From the NCBI GenBank assembly GCA_903904755.1, contig CAIVDV010000014.1, positions 1 to 52,555 on the forward strand: DNA of 52,555 nucleotides. Reading direction: 5' to 3'. The first letter of the stretch is position 1. Each line of letters starts with the position of its first letter. The notes under the pieces were generated by a model. It saw only the letters and a list, made by a program, of their open reading frames with translations, searched no databases and was not told the DNA's origin. The DNA comes from an uncultured Acidobacteriaceae bacterium. Lineage in GTDB: Bacteria > Acidobacteriota > Terriglobia > Terriglobales > Acidobacteriaceae. The translations under genes were made by a program, and so were the position numbers. Below, piece after piece: positions 1-10,099 of the stretch.

Positions 1-1013
<1,013 letters not shown>

Positions 1014-1060
1014 GGGCTCTCCTGGATGAGTGCCGGGTGTAAGGGCTAAGCCGGTGTGGG

Positions 1061-1906
1061 TTAGCCCTCGGTGTAGAACTGGGCGATGTTGCGGAACTTG
1101 GTTTGGCGCTCGCGGACGAGGTCGGCGATGGGCCAGGCCTGGAGGTCGGCAAGGTTGCGCTCGATGGCATCGGCGAGGAGGCGGGTGGCCTCATCGGGGT
1201 TGGCGTGCGCGCCTTCCGCGGGCTCGGGGATGATTTCGTCGACGCAGCCGAGGCGCTTCACTTCCTGCGCGGTGATGTGCATGGCTTCAGCGGCTTCGTC
1301 CTTGGCATCAGAGTTCTTCCACATGATGGAAGCGCAGCCTTCGGGCGAGATGACGAAGTAGAGGGCGTTCTCAAGGATGAGGACGCTGTCAGCGACGGCC
1401 AGTGCCAGCGCGCCGCCGGAGCCGCCCTCGCCGGAGATGATGGCGATGGTGGGGACCTTGAGGCGGGCCATTTCGAGCAGGTTTCGGGCGATGGCTTCGG
1501 CCTGGCCGCGCTCTTCGGCACCGAGGCCGGGGTAGGCGCCGGGGAGATCGATGAACGTGATGACGGGGCGGCCGAACTTCTCGGCAAACTTCATGGCGCG
1601 GAGGGCCTTGCGGTAGCCTTCGGGGCTGGGCATGCCGAAGTTGCGGCGGACCTTCTCTTTGGTGCTGCCGCCCTTGCGGTTGCCGATGACGAGGACTTCG
1701 CGGCCACGGAAGCGAGCCATGCCGCAGGCGACTGCTTCGTCGTCCGCGAAGGCGCGATCGCCGTGAATCTCGCTGAAATCGGTGAAGATGTTCTGAATCA
1801 GATCCATAGGATAGGGGCGCTTGGGGTGCCTGGCCCGCTCCACCTTAATCCACGCCGGCTTGATGGCCCGCGTTTCGACTGCACTGCCTGGGGAACTCTC
1901 GCTCAT
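1061..1906 (-). CDS. accA: Acetyl-CoA carboxylase carboxyltransferase subunit alpha
   Basis: AccA forms the carboxyltransferase half of acetyl-CoA carboxylase with AccD and transfers the carboxyl group from biotin to acetyl-CoA, the committed step of fatty-acid synthesis. The 281-residue product carries the family's crotonase-like core: an RPYPMDLIQNIF-type N-terminal segment, GNRKGGSTKEK, FIDLPGAYPG, the oxyanion-hole region SGEGGSGGALALAVAD and SPEGCASIMWK. It is about 35 residues shorter than E. coli AccA, mostly at the N-terminus. The ATG at 1906 has AAGAGGTG upstream at a rather long spacing. No accD is seen nearby, so the subunits are encoded separately. Confidence 0.95.
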   Translation of the reverse strand: MSESSPGSAVETRAIKPAWIKVERARHPKRPYPMDLIQNIFTDFSEIHGDRAFADDEAVACGMARFRGREVLVIGNRKGGSTKEKVRRNFGMPSPEGYRKALRAMKFAEKFGRPVITFIDLPGAYPGLGAEERGQAEAIARNLLEMARLKVPTIAIISGEGGSGGALALAVADSVLILENALYFVISPEGCASIMWKNSDAKDEAAEAMHITAQEVKRLGCVDEIIPEPAEGAHANPDEATRLLADAIERNLADLQAWPIADLVRERQTKFRNIAQFYTEG

Positions 1907-2170
1907 GTAAGAAGAACCACACCTCTTCGGGCCTTGTCCACCCGGTCCTAGACGATTCTACGGCGTTGGGGCAGAAAGGACAAAGGCGAAGGTGAATTCG
2001 TGTTTGTGAGGAACAAGGACGGGAACCGGTGATGTGCTTCGCGGATGGCTTTTGCGGTTGCAGCGCGGCGAAGGTGTGGAGTGGAGGAACGGCATCCTGT
2101 GGCGATGGCGGGCATGGGGGTCGTTTTTGGGAGGCAAATGGGAGGCGGGGGCTCCCCAGGGCTACCGGCA

Positions 2171-3028
2171 TCAGCCCGAATAGGTATAAAAACCGCGCCC
2201 GGACTTTCGCCCCAGCCAACCCGCGTCCACCATGCGCACCAGCAGTGGACACGGCCGGTACTTCGGGTCGCCGAGCCCCTCATGCAGGACCCGCAGAATA
2301 TCCACGCAAACATCGATTCCGATAAAATCCGCCAGCGTGAGGGGGCCCATGGGGTGCGCCATGCCCAGCTTGAAGACCCCATCGACCGCCTCCGCCGTAG
2401 CTACCCCCTCCATCACGGTAAACGCCGCCTCATTAATCAGCGGCATGAGCACACGGTTTGAGACAAACCCCGGCGAATCATTCACCTCAATCGGCGTTTT
2501 GCCGAGCCGCACCGCGAGTTCCCGCACCGCCTCGAAGGTCGCCTGGCTTGTCGCCAGTCCGCGAATCACCTCGACCAACCCCATCACCGGCACCGGGTTG
2601 AAGAAGTGCATCCCAATTACCCGCTGTGCCCGCCCCGTCTGCGCCGCGAGCTTTGTAATCGAAATCGAGGAGGTATTCGTGGCCAGAATCACCTCCGGAG
2701 CCAGCACCCGGTCGAGCCCGGCAAGCAACTCCCGCTTCAGCTCAAACCGCTCCGTTGCGGCCTCAATCGCGAAACCGGCCTCAGCCAGGCTCTCACGGTC
2801 GGTCGTCGTGCGTATCCGCGCGACCGCAGCGGCCGCCTCAGCCTCGGTCAGCTTTCCCCTGGCCACTTCCCTGCCCAGGTTCGCGGCAATCCGCTCCACC
2901 GCCCTGACCAGCACCGCATCGCTGACATCGCACAGCATTACCTGAAAACCCGCCCGCGCAAAGACATGCGCAATGCCCGAGCCCATGGTCCCGGCACCCA
3001 GTACAGCTATTGGTTGTTTGATTGTCAT
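2171..3028 (-). CDS. 3-hydroxyacyl-CoA (3-hydroxybutyryl-CoA) dehydrogenase
   Basis: This 285-residue protein has the family's usual length. It would oxidise 3-hydroxyacyl-CoA with NAD(P), or run the reverse reaction in butanoyl or PHB-type metabolism. The N-terminal Rossmann fold shows GAGTMGSG at residues 11-18. The catalytic region contains NTSSISI and HFFNPVPVM with the active-site His, followed by NDSPGFVSNR and the C-terminal dimer domain (GPLTLADFIGID, GRKSGRGFY). The start at 3028 is preceded by GGAGAAGG. The rest of a beta-oxidation operon is absent, so the exact substrate is inferred. Confidence 0.92.
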   Translation of the reverse strand: MTIKQPIAVLGAGTMGSGIAHVFARAGFQVMLCDVSDAVLVRAVERIAANLGREVARGKLTEAEAAAAVARIRTTTDRESLAEAGFAIEAATERFELKRELLAGLDRVLAPEVILATNTSSISITKLAAQTGRAQRVIGMHFFNPVPVMGLVEVIRGLATSQATFEAVRELAVRLGKTPIEVNDSPGFVSNRVLMPLINEAAFTVMEGVATAEAVDGVFKLGMAHPMGPLTLADFIGIDVCVDILRVLHEGLGDPKYRPCPLLVRMVDAGWLGRKSGRGFYTYSG

Positions 3029-3091
3029 CAGCCTTCTCCGGCAGCGATGGTACCAGCGCCGCGGGTCTTTCCGTAAGCCGCAGGCCGCCGC

Positions 3092-3853
3092 TCAGTCCAC
3101 GCGCACCAGCACGCAGGTGATGTTGTCGTTGCCACCCGCCTTGTTGGCCGCCTGCACCAGCCGCTTGCAGAGCTCATCGAGCGGAGCCGTTCCCGTGAGC
3201 AGCGCCTCAATCCGGGCATCCGGCAACTCCCGCGTCAGCCCGTCTGAGCAGAGCAGGAAGAGATCCCCCGCCTGCGCTTCCACGGCAAAGACATCTGCCT
3301 TCACTTCCGCCTGCGTACCCATCGCCCTGGTAATCACATTCCGGAAAGGCGAGCGCGCAGCCTCAGCCCTGGTCATCTTGCCCAGGCGCACCTGCTGCTC
3401 CACCAGGGAGTGATCCAGCGTGACCTGCTGCAGCCGTGACCCGCGGAGGTGGTAACAGCGGCTGTCGCCCACATTCAGCACCAGCACCCGGTCCTCTTCC
3501 ACCAGCAGACCCACGAGCGTCGTGCCCATCCCACTGAGCCGCAGATTCCGTCGCGCACGGGAGTGAATTGCCTCATTTGCCGCCGTAACCGCCTCAGCCA
3601 CCAGTTGCTCGGCACTGACGCGGGTAACCACCGCCGCCGGAGTGGCCGTGCCAGCTGGTTCCCAGCGCTCGCCGACCAGCCGCAGAAACTCGTCAATGGC
3701 GAGCGAACTGGCGATCTCCCCCGCTGCCGCACCGCCCATGCCGTCACACACAGCAAAAGCTCCGTGCTCCACAGAGTATCCGAACGCATCTTCGTTGGTG
3801 GCGCGCTTTCGGCCCCGGTCCGTCAACGCGGCTGCCGAATAACGCAGTGTGGG
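3092..3853 (-). CDS. PP2C-family serine/threonine protein phosphatase
   Basis: This is a metal-dependent phosphatase that would reverse Ser/Thr phosphorylation in the cytoplasm. From the ATG at 3853 the 253-residue protein has the bacterial PP2C/Stp motifs: RxxNEDAF near residues 18-25, the metal-binding DGMGG at 38-42, NVGDSRCY, the LCSDGLT metal Asp and GGNDNITCVLV at the end. A longer open frame extends upstream to 3970, but the homology begins at MPTLRYSA and GGAGAGAGG lies before that ATG, so the shorter start is preferred. No cognate kinase gene is in the window. It lies 63 bases upstream of the dehydrogenase gene and on its strand. Confidence 0.92.
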   Translation of the reverse strand, partial: PTLRYSAAALTDRGRKRATNEDAFGYSVEHGAFAVCDGMGGAAAGEIASSLAIDEFLRLVGERWEPAGTATPAAVVTRVSAEQLVAEAVTAANEAIHSRARRNLRLSGMGTTLVGLLVEEDRVLVLNVGDSRCYHLRGSRLQQVTLDHSLVEQQVRLGKMTRAEAARSPFRNVITRAMGTQAEVKADVFAVEAQAGDLFLLCSDGLTRELPDARIEALLTGTAPLDELCKRLVQAANKAGGNDNITCVLVRVD

Positions 3854-3923
3854 CATCGCCAAAACCTCTCTCCAAAAAGTCAGTGTACAACGAGCTTTTC
3901 CGCAGGTGAAGAATCGCTGCCCA

Positions 3924-5270
3924 TCAGATACCGGGCGGCTTGGGAGTTGTGGGGGCTTCCGGGAGATCAAAGACCTGGATTGCCCCGTCGTTCAGCACGG
4001 CCGCACGCCTGCCGCTTGGGGACAAGGCGAAGTTTCCGCCCCCATCCAGAATGGGAGCCGTCGGTGCCGTCAGCACGATTTTCCCTGTCGCGAGGTCAAA
4101 GACCTGCACCACCTGGCCCTTGAGGTCTTCAAAATCAATCGGGGTGATGGAGTTGATTGACCGCGTCAGCTCAATGACTGACCGGGCAAAGCGCCCCGCC
4201 TTAGGCATGACGCCCAGCAACGGCCATACCCGCGTTGCCGGTTGGTTGACCTCCCAGAGCCGCTGCTGGTCCATTGTGAGGAGCGTCAGCTTGAAATCCC
4301 CATTGACCGGGCAGGTCGTTGCCAGCACCGCCCCCGGCGCCACCGCATCCAGCAGCGGAGTGCAGGCCGAGTCCAGCCGGCTCAGCAGCCGCGACGGCCC
4401 GCGAAAGCTTTGATGCGTAATCTCCCAGCTTTGCCCGCGGCTCCGAAGCGCCTCGTAGTACCCTTCCCCATCCACCGGCAGATGCACCGTGCTCGAGACA
4501 TGGCTGAACAGCTCCACGCTGCGAGTGTCCATACTGAGGATGCGCAGGAGCGCCTGCGGCTCTGGCCGGTTCGCCGCTTCTTCGGTTGTCACATTTGCCT
4601 TGGCCGTCGGCGGCGTTCCGGGGGTCACCGCTCCGCTTGCCGAAGTGGTTGCAAATGCATTGGTGCCTGCCGCGGGTTCGGTTGTGTCCGTGACCAGCAG
4701 CTTCTGCGCCGGGTCCAGTTCCAGATAATCGACCGCCCCCGGGAATCGCAAAAACGGCTCCAGGGTCAGCCCGGCATCCCCGCGCTGCACCATATTGCGG
4801 TCCCGCAACAGGAAGTGCCCATCCTCCAGCACCCACAGGTACCGCTTCTGGTCGTGCACACTCCACAGCGCCTCGGCGGTCACCTGCCCATTCGGCAGTG
4901 CCAGCACCAGCGCGCGAATCCGTCGCTCCCTGGCGTTCTCAGCCGCTCCCGCGGCGGCGGCATCCCTCGGAATCAGCCCCGGTACCCGGAAGGTGAAAAG
5001 CAGATGCTCATCATCCAGGAAATTGAGCGACACCTGCGCCACCCGCCTCCCGAGGTAAAACTGTGCCGGCGGCGCAAACCCAAGCGGCGTGACCGGAATG
5101 GTATATGCCGGAGTCTGGCTCGGCTGGAGCCCTGTTTTGGCTGCATCGCCGTGCTTCTTTTTGCTTTTGGTCTCAGGCTGAGCCGCCAGACTGGGAACCT
5201 GCGCATGCGCAACCACCGCCGCGGCCAGTGCCACTATCGCCAGTCCTCGTCCCAACCGCCATGCACGCAT
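3924..5270 (-). CDS. Secreted protein of unknown function, possibly beta-propeller-like
   Basis: I do not recognise a named family. From the ATG at 5270 (TGGAGG just upstream) the 448-residue product begins with a signal peptide: MRAWRLGRG, a hydrophobic stretch, then AHAQ. A basic KSKKKHG tract follows. The body has irregular strand-rich segments resembling propeller blades (VSLNFLDDEHLLFTFR, LWVLEDGHFLLRDRN, GQVVQVFDLATGKIV, GGGNFALSPSGRRAAVLNDG). Residues about 190-225 are a Thr/Ala-rich linker. The open frame continues upstream into the divergent transporter gene, and that extension is rejected. The start shares a 66-base gap with the EamA gene. Confidence 0.8.
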   Translation of the reverse strand: MRAWRLGRGLAIVALAAAVVAHAQVPSLAAQPETKSKKKHGDAAKTGLQPSQTPAYTIPVTPLGFAPPAQFYLGRRVAQVSLNFLDDEHLLFTFRVPGLIPRDAAAAGAAENARERRIRALVLALPNGQVTAEALWSVHDQKRYLWVLEDGHFLLRDRNMVQRGDAGLTLEPFLRFPGAVDYLELDPAQKLLVTDTTEPAAGTNAFATTSASGAVTPGTPPTAKANVTTEEAANRPEPQALLRILSMDTRSVELFSHVSSTVHLPVDGEGYYEALRSRGQSWEITHQSFRGPSRLLSRLDSACTPLLDAVAPGAVLATTCPVNGDFKLTLLTMDQQRLWEVNQPATRVWPLLGVMPKAGRFARSVIELTRSINSITPIDFEDLKGQVVQVFDLATGKIVLTAPTAPILDGGGNFALSPSGRRAAVLNDGAIQVFDLPEAPTTPKPPGI

Positions 5271-5336
5271 CGTCCTCCATTGTCGCCGATTCCACCGCCG
5301 TGCGAACAACCGCCGCCATATGCGACAGTGGAAGAG

Positions 5337-6275
5337 ATGTCTTTCTCTCCATCGCGGCGGGTCACCTGGCTCGGATACGGCGCTTGCGCGCTTGCCGGTT
5401 GCCTTTGGGGAACCGGCTTTTACCTCGGCAAACTCGCCCTGCGCGAAATGTCGGTTGGCCATATGGTGCTGTACCGGTTCCTGTTCGCCTCCCTGGGAAT
5501 GGCTCCGGTGCTTTTCGCCCACTGGCGTCGCCCGGGCCCGCGCTGGACCCGCCGGGAGGCCACCATTCTGCTCGCTTCTGCAGCCCTGGGCATTCCGCTC
5601 CAGTTTCTGCTCCAGTTCGCTGGCCTGGCCCGCACCACCGTAAGCCACGCCTCGCTGATGGTCGGGACCATGCCCGTACTGCTCGCGCTTGCAGCCACGC
5701 TGTTCACAGGCGAGCGGCTCGACTGGATTGGCTGGGTTGCACTCGCCAGCTCCACGGTCGGCGCTGCGCTCATCGTCCTCGGCGGCAGCCCAGGTTCCGC
5801 CACCGGCAGCCATCCCACCCTGACCGGCGATCTGATGGTGGTCGTCTCACTGGCCATCGCTCTCGGGTGGGTACTCGCCAACAAGCAGCTCATGCAGGTG
5901 CACAGCCCGCTTGCTGTCACCGCCTACGGCATTCTCTCCGGCACCGCGATGCTCATTCTCTGGGTCAATGCCACCGAGGGACCGCCCCCCGTCGCCCACG
6001 TCTCAGCCACGGCCTGGGCCGCCCTCGCCGCCAGCGGAATCCTCTGCACCGCCACCACCACCCTCGTTTGGAACTGGGGAATCCATCATGTGCCAGCTTC
6101 CCGCGCCGGAGTCTTCCTGAACATTGAGCCAGCGCTCGGATCCTGGCTGGGGGTCCAGCTCCTGGGCGACCGCCTGGGCCCCAACGCCTGGCTGGGCGGT
6201 ACCCTGATTCTGGCAGCCGCCATAACACTAACGGTGCGTGGTCACGAGCCGGACCCGGAAGTAATATTGGATTAA
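5337..6275 (+). CDS. EamA (DMT-superfamily) transporter
   Basis: This is a full-length drug/metabolite transporter of 312 residues with about ten predicted membrane helices in two EamA repeats (roughly residues 10-140 and 160-300). Typical segments include ALAGCLWGTGFYLGKLAL near the N-terminus and WNWGIHHVPASRAGVFLNIEPALG in the second repeat. It should sit in the inner membrane, and the substrate cannot be told from sequence. The ATG at 5337 follows GGAAGAG. A much longer open frame upstream runs antisense to the secreted-protein gene and is not coding. Confidence 0.9.
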   Translation: MSFSPSRRVTWLGYGACALAGCLWGTGFYLGKLALREMSVGHMVLYRFLFASLGMAPVLFAHWRRPGPRWTRREATILLASAALGIPLQFLLQFAGLARTTVSHASLMVGTMPVLLALAATLFTGERLDWIGWVALASSTVGAALIVLGGSPGSATGSHPTLTGDLMVVVSLAIALGWVLANKQLMQVHSPLAVTAYGILSGTAMLILWVNATEGPPPVAHVSATAWAALAASGILCTATTTLVWNWGIHHVPASRAGVFLNIEPALGSWLGVQLLGDRLGPNAWLGGTLILAAAITLTVRGHEPDPEVILD

Positions 6276-6377
6276 CGATTTATGAAGACCTTCCAATCAT
6301 CGCCAGACAGAATCCGCCGATACCCCCATCAGTGCTGGATTTCCTTGAGGCACTTCTAAGAATCGACGGAGCTACCC

Positions 6378-6779
6378 ATGTCCCCTCTTATCTGGTCGCA
6401 CACCTGCCTCACCGGCATCCTCGCCATGGATGATCAGCACGGCATCCTGATGGACACCCTCAATGAACTCCGAAGCGCGATCTCGCACGGGAGCAAGGAA
6501 ACCGAGGAAGTCCTGCATCGCCTGATGGCTCTCTCCATGCTCCACTTCGATGCGGAAGAGTCCCTGATGTCGCGGTTCTCATTCCCTGACATCGAGGTCC
6601 ATCGCGCGGAGCATCAGCGTCTTCTGGCCCAGCTCGCGGATTTCTCCAACTCCTATGCCGCCGGCTCCACCGGCCGCGAGCGCACCTTTGTCGACTTTCT
6701 TCGCTCCTGGTTCCACGACCACGTGGAAGGCATGGACCAGCACTACGGCCCCTGGCTGAGGGAACGCGGCGTCAGCTAA
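6378..6779 (+). CDS. Bacteriohemerythrin-type O2-binding protein
   Basis: The 133-residue protein is a single hemerythrin domain that binds O2 (possibly NO) at a diiron centre. All expected ligands are present: His21 (DDQH), His56 and Glu60 (LHFDAEE), His75 and His79 (HRAEH), then His115 and Asp120 (DHVEGMD). The W of the N-terminal IWSH and the four-helix spacing fit the family. CGGAG lies seven bases before the ATG. It is a lone gene that converges on holA with a 20-base gap. Whether it acts in oxygen sensing, storage or detoxification is unknown. Confidence 0.93.
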   Translation: MSPLIWSHTCLTGILAMDDQHGILMDTLNELRSAISHGSKETEEVLHRLMALSMLHFDAEESLMSRFSFPDIEVHRAEHQRLLAQLADFSNSYAAGSTGRERTFVDFLRSWFHDHVEGMDQHYGPWLRERGVS

Positions 6780-6799
6780 GTTTTGGTTGGTATCCTGCT

Positions 6800-7978
6800 C
6801 TAGCCTTCAAAGCTGAGCTGCAGCGACGCATAGGCGGCATTGGCCTTTGGCTCGCTGGCCAGTTCGTAGACGAGCCGCTCCAGTACGAGGCGCTTGTCTG
6901 GCGGCGAGCTTCTCAGCTCCAGGTCAGCCCGCGCAATGAGCCGCAGAGCCCGCGTCAGATCCCGCCGACTCCGGTAGCGCCGGGCCTGCCGAATCAGGTC
7001 ATCCGCGGCAAAGGGCGGCATGCGGAAGCCCTGCCACAAAGCCTGCCAGATTGCCCGCGAATCCCGCACATTTTTTTCCAGGATTACCAGCATCTGCTTG
7101 AAGGTCCGCGCCAGCATGTAGAGGTGCCCGATTGCCGCATCCTCGCCCGCATCCGAGCTGTTGAGCAGGCCATGGAGCAGAGCCAGCGCCCTTGCCCGGT
7201 CCCTGGCGCTGATGGCGTCGGTCAGCTCGTAGAGAGAGCGCTGCTTGGCGCTCAGCACCATGGTCTCCACATCGCCCAGCGTGATGCGGCCTTTGCCAAA
7301 GGTGTACAGCAGGAGCTTCTCCAGCTCAGAGGCAATCAGCATCATGTCGTTGCCGAGCGCGTCTACCAGTTCCCGCACCGCGTCCTGGTCAATCCTGCTT
7401 CCCTGCTCGAGCGCCGCCGCCGCCACCCAGCGCATTGCGTCCGTGTCTTCCACCCGGGCCAGGTCCACAATTCCGCAGTACTCGCCCAGGGTCTCCCGCA
7501 GCCGCTCGTACTTGGTTTTGTCGTCCATCTCCATTCGCCGCAGATCGGCGGGGATGCGGATATGGTCCGCCACAAAAATCAGCAGCGCGCCGGGATTTGC
7601 CTGGCGGAAATACCGCTCCAACTCGGCAAACTCTTCCTTCTTTGCGCCGCGCCCGTACAACTGCTTCAGGTTGCGTACAAAGATTACCTGGAAAGGCGCC
7701 ATGAGCGACGGCGTGCGGGCAATATCCAGAATGGAAAAAATCGAGTGCTCCGCAAGATCCAGCTCCGCCAGGCAGAACTCCCGCATCTCGGCGGGCACAA
7801 ACGCCTTCAGCACTGCCTTGCGGCACCGCTCATAGAGGAAGACGTCATCGCCCACCAGCACATAGGCTGGCTTGAGGACCCCCTCGCGGGGGAATCCGGT
7901 GCCGGTATCGGCGGCAGCAATCTCGGCCAGGAAGCGGTCCATCGCGGCAAATCCGGCACCCAGCCGCTGGCTGCTCAT
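6800..7978 (-). CDS. holA: DNA polymerase III subunit delta
   Basis: The delta subunit opens the beta sliding clamp as part of the clamp loader. The 392-residue product has the family layout: an AAA+-like N-terminal domain (AYVLVGDDVFLYERCRKAV), a middle domain with VIFVRNLKQL and LLIFVADHI, and a helical C-terminal collar domain. The ATG at 7978 has AGGAG eight bases upstream, while the open frame continues to 8095 without homology. It follows lptE on the same strand, the same adjacency as in E. coli, which supports both identifications. Confidence 0.9.
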   Translation of the reverse strand: MSSQRLGAGFAAMDRFLAEIAAADTGTGFPREGVLKPAYVLVGDDVFLYERCRKAVLKAFVPAEMREFCLAELDLAEHSIFSILDIARTPSLMAPFQVIFVRNLKQLYGRGAKKEEFAELERYFRQANPGALLIFVADHIRIPADLRRMEMDDKTKYERLRETLGEYCGIVDLARVEDTDAMRWVAAAALEQGSRIDQDAVRELVDALGNDMMLIASELEKLLLYTFGKGRITLGDVETMVLSAKQRSLYELTDAISARDRARALALLHGLLNSSDAGEDAAIGHLYMLARTFKQMLVILEKNVRDSRAIWQALWQGFRMPPFAADDLIRQARRYRSRRDLTRALRLIARADLELRSSPPDKRLVLERLVYELASEPKANAAYASLQLSFEG

Positions 7979-8145
7979 CGGGCTTGCTCCTGGACTGGGG
8001 AGGATTGAATCATCTGCTCCAGAATACCGCCGACCGCTGGCCGCAGACTGTGAGAAAAAGCCAATCTTTTCAGGGGAATATCGTGATGCAAGCATAGTGG
8101 CGAAGAGACGGCGAACAAACGCTCCCGCCTGCCCTGGATTCGCCC

Positions 8146-8682
8146 CTAGAACCCTTCCAGCACATCTGCCACCAGGGCCCGGGCAAATTCCCTGCTGAGC
8201 CGCTCCACCGCCGCCGGGCTCTCTTCCAGGAACGTCGGCAGATCTGTCGTGGACTGGTACTGCTGCCGGAAAACGTAATTCGGGTTCGAGTACAGCACGC
8301 GCCCATCCCGCGCCGTCAACGTCACGGACGCGGTGAGCGTAATCAAAAAGCTCGACGACTGCTGCGTCTGGGAGTTGTAGGTCAAGGGAGCCACCGTCTG
8401 CGTAAGAATCGTCCCGCGCAGCACCGCATCGGCATCCGGCCGGTCCTCAGGCACCACGCGCAGCCGAGTCCGCAGGGCAAACTCCCGCGCCACGGCATTG
8501 GTCAGCACCGTCTCTGTCCGGTAACCGTTCGTCCTGGTTGCAAATACCGGCACCGCCAGGGTTCGCATCCCCGCCGGCAGATGGGTCGCATCGCCGAGCG
8601 TGTGGTATCCGCAGCCGCCGGCGGCAAAGGCAGCCGCTAGCGTGGCCGAGGCAATCGCGACAATACGGAAGAAGCGGCGCAT
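8146..8682 (-). CDS. lptE: LPS-assembly lipoprotein LptE family
   Basis: LptE plugs the LptD barrel that delivers LPS to the outer leaflet of the outer membrane. The 178-residue product starts with a basic, hydrophobic signal and a lipobox (AAGGC) whose Cys is followed by GYH, the typical CGYH start of mature LptE. PVFATRTNGYRTETVLTNAV and FLITLTASVTL fit the LptE fold. The ATG at 8682 is chosen. A GTG nine codons upstream (8709) would overlap the preceding methyltransferase stop. No clear Shine-Dalgarno is visible, but TACACT lies ten bases before the ATG. holA is directly downstream. Confidence 0.85.
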   Translation of the reverse strand: MRRFFRIVAIASATLAAAFAAGGCGYHTLGDATHLPAGMRTLAVPVFATRTNGYRTETVLTNAVAREFALRTRLRVVPEDRPDADAVLRGTILTQTVAPLTYNSQTQQSSSFLITLTASVTLTARDGRVLYSNPNYVFRQQYQSTTDLPTFLEESPAAVERLSREFARALVADVLEGF

Positions 8683-8699
8683 ACGTAAAACCAGTGTAC

Positions 8700-9539
8700 T
8701 CAAACCCACGCCGCCACCAGCTTTCCCAGCCCTTCGTCGGGCAGTCGCAGGCCATCGGTGCGCCCGTGGAAGTACCGCTCATTCAGCTCCAGCGGGCTCA
8801 GATGCTCGATCCGTCCGAAGCCTGCCGACCGTAGTTCGCTCTCCATCTGCTGCGCCCGAAAGTACAACTGGAAGGGCTCTCCGGCAGCAGCCACCCGCGC
8901 TGCGAGAGACTTGCGCGCCCGCTGCCGCTCCGGGCTCAGTTCGTCATCTGTAAGGGAATAGTCAAACGCAATGCCGCTTCCCGTGGGCATCGCCGCGACA
9001 AGATCCACTGTTGCCCGGAAAGCCGCCAGCGTGAGGTACGGAATGACGCCCAGCCAACTGAAAAACGCCGGCCGCGCAAAGTCAAACCCCGCCCCTTCCA
9101 ACCCTTGCCGCAGCGTGTGATGCTCGAAATCCAGGGGAATGTACGTAAGGCTCTCTGGCTCGGCAATGCCCGCCTTCTGGAGCCGGTGCCGCTTGAATGC
9201 CTGATTGCTGGGGAAATCCACCTCAAAGACCCGCAGTGCCTCAAACGGATTCCGGTACGCGAAGGTATCCAGCCCTGCGCCCAGAATCACATATTGCTGA
9301 ACGCCCCCGGCTACCGCCGTCGCCAGGTTGTCTTCCGTAAACCGGCTGCGTCCCACCATGTACGCTCGAAACGCGCGCGACCTCGGATCGGAGTGCCGCA
9401 CGGGATCGGCGAAAAACTCCGGCCCCAGAATCGGCACGGCAATGGGATCGTGGAAGACCAGGGGGCTGTCAATGAGTTGATGCACTGCCCGCCGCGTCGC
9501 CACTGCCCGCGATGTCATGCTGATGTGCCCGGTGCGCAT
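8700..9539 (-). CDS. Class I SAM-dependent methyltransferase, leucine-carboxyl-methyltransferase-like family
   Basis: The 279-residue protein belongs to the putative SAM methyltransferases related to leucine carboxyl methyltransferase (the TIGR00027-type group). It has a SRAVATRRAVHQ N-terminus, YVILGAGLDTFAYR as the SAM-binding glycine motif, an acidic VFEVDFP that binds the ribose, and FFSWLGVIPYLT. The substrate is unknown; relatives include polyketide O-methyltransferases. The ATG at 9539 has TAGACT seven bases upstream and no Shine-Dalgarno. A GTG at 9569 is the alternative start. It is divergent from the small EamA gene. Confidence 0.87.
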   Translation of the reverse strand: MRTGHISMTSRAVATRRAVHQLIDSPLVFHDPIAVPILGPEFFADPVRHSDPRSRAFRAYMVGRSRFTEDNLATAVAGGVQQYVILGAGLDTFAYRNPFEALRVFEVDFPSNQAFKRHRLQKAGIAEPESLTYIPLDFEHHTLRQGLEGAGFDFARPAFFSWLGVIPYLTLAAFRATVDLVAAMPTGSGIAFDYSLTDDELSPERQRARKSLAARVAAAGEPFQLYFRAQQMESELRSAGFGRIEHLSPLELNERYFHGRTDGLRLPDEGLGKLVAAWV

Positions 9540-9546
9540 AGGTTTC

Positions 9547-9552
9547 AGTCTA
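9547..9552 (-). promoter_or_regulatory. Candidate -10 hexamer of a leaderless start (methyltransferase)
   Basis: TAGACT on the minus strand ends seven bases before the ATG at 9539, which lacks a Shine-Dalgarno. The spacing would put the transcription start at or next to the ATG. Confidence 0.4.
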
Positions 9553-9592
9553 AGCCAACCGCCCGGCACAGTATTCGAGCAGCCGTCAGCGG

Positions 9593-9598
9593 TAAGAT
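9593..9598 (+). promoter_or_regulatory. Candidate -10 hexamer of a leaderless start (small EamA gene)
   Basis: TAAGAT ends six bases before the ATG at 9605, and no Shine-Dalgarno is present. It is back to back with the similar element of the divergent methyltransferase gene. Confidence 0.45.
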
Positions 9599-9604
9599 GC
9601 CCCT

Positions 9605-10024
9605 ATGAACTGGATTGGCTGGGCTCTGCTCTCTGCACTTTTTGCCGCCGCGACTGCGGTACTCGCCAAGATTGGCGTTGCCCACATCGACTCCAACCTG
9701 GCCACTGCGGTGCGCACCACGGTCGTCGTGCTGTTCGCCTGGGCCATCGCGCTGGCGCTGGGCAAGCAGGGCGAACTCCGCACCCTCGACCGCCGCACCC
9801 TGCTCTTTCTCGGCCTCTCCGGCATTGCCACCGGCCTTTCCTGGCTCTGTTACTTTCGCGCCCTCCAGGTCGGGCCCGCCTCCCGCGTGGCCCCGGTGGA
9901 CAAGCTTTCTGTCGTATTGGTCATGGTCTTCGCCGCCATCTTCCTTGGGGAAAAGCTCTCCCCCCTGGCCCTGGCGGGCGGCGCATGCATCGCCGTCGGT
10001 GCGGTTCTGATGGCCATCGCCTGA
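9605..10024 (+). CDS. Half-size EamA-domain membrane protein
   Basis: The 139-residue protein consists of one EamA repeat with about five membrane helices, half the size of a standard DMT transporter. It is likely to work as a homodimer or with a partner. It ends in ALAGGACIAVGAVLMAIA, a typical closing helix. The segment LCYFRALQVGPASRVAPVDKL is a family hallmark. The start is fixed by the ATG at 9605 with TAAGAT six bases upstream. It is followed 27 bases later by a strong terminator hairpin. Confidence 0.88.
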   Translation: MNWIGWALLSALFAAATAVLAKIGVAHIDSNLATAVRTTVVVLFAWAIALALGKQGELRTLDRRTLLFLGLSGIATGLSWLCYFRALQVGPASRVAPVDKLSVVLVMVFAAIFLGEKLSPLALAGGACIAVGAVLMAIA

Positions 10025-10051
10025 CCCGCCAATTGTGTCTACAAACAGCAG

Positions 10052-10077
10052 AAAGGCCACCCTCACCGGTGGCCTTT
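10052..10077. terminator. Hairpin terminator, probably bidirectional
   Basis: A perfect ten-base-pair stem (AAAGGCCACC with GGTGGCCTTT) closes a six-base loop. The A and T tracts at its ends let it serve both the EamA gene and the convergent ftsH gene. Confidence 0.85.
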
Positions 10078-10099
10078 CGTTCATGCATTCTGTTTGCGG

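Noticed and set aside
4242-5336. Long N-terminal extension of the first EamA transporter
   Set aside because: It lies antisense to the secreted-protein gene and the transporter homology begins at 5337 after a Shine-Dalgarno-like site.
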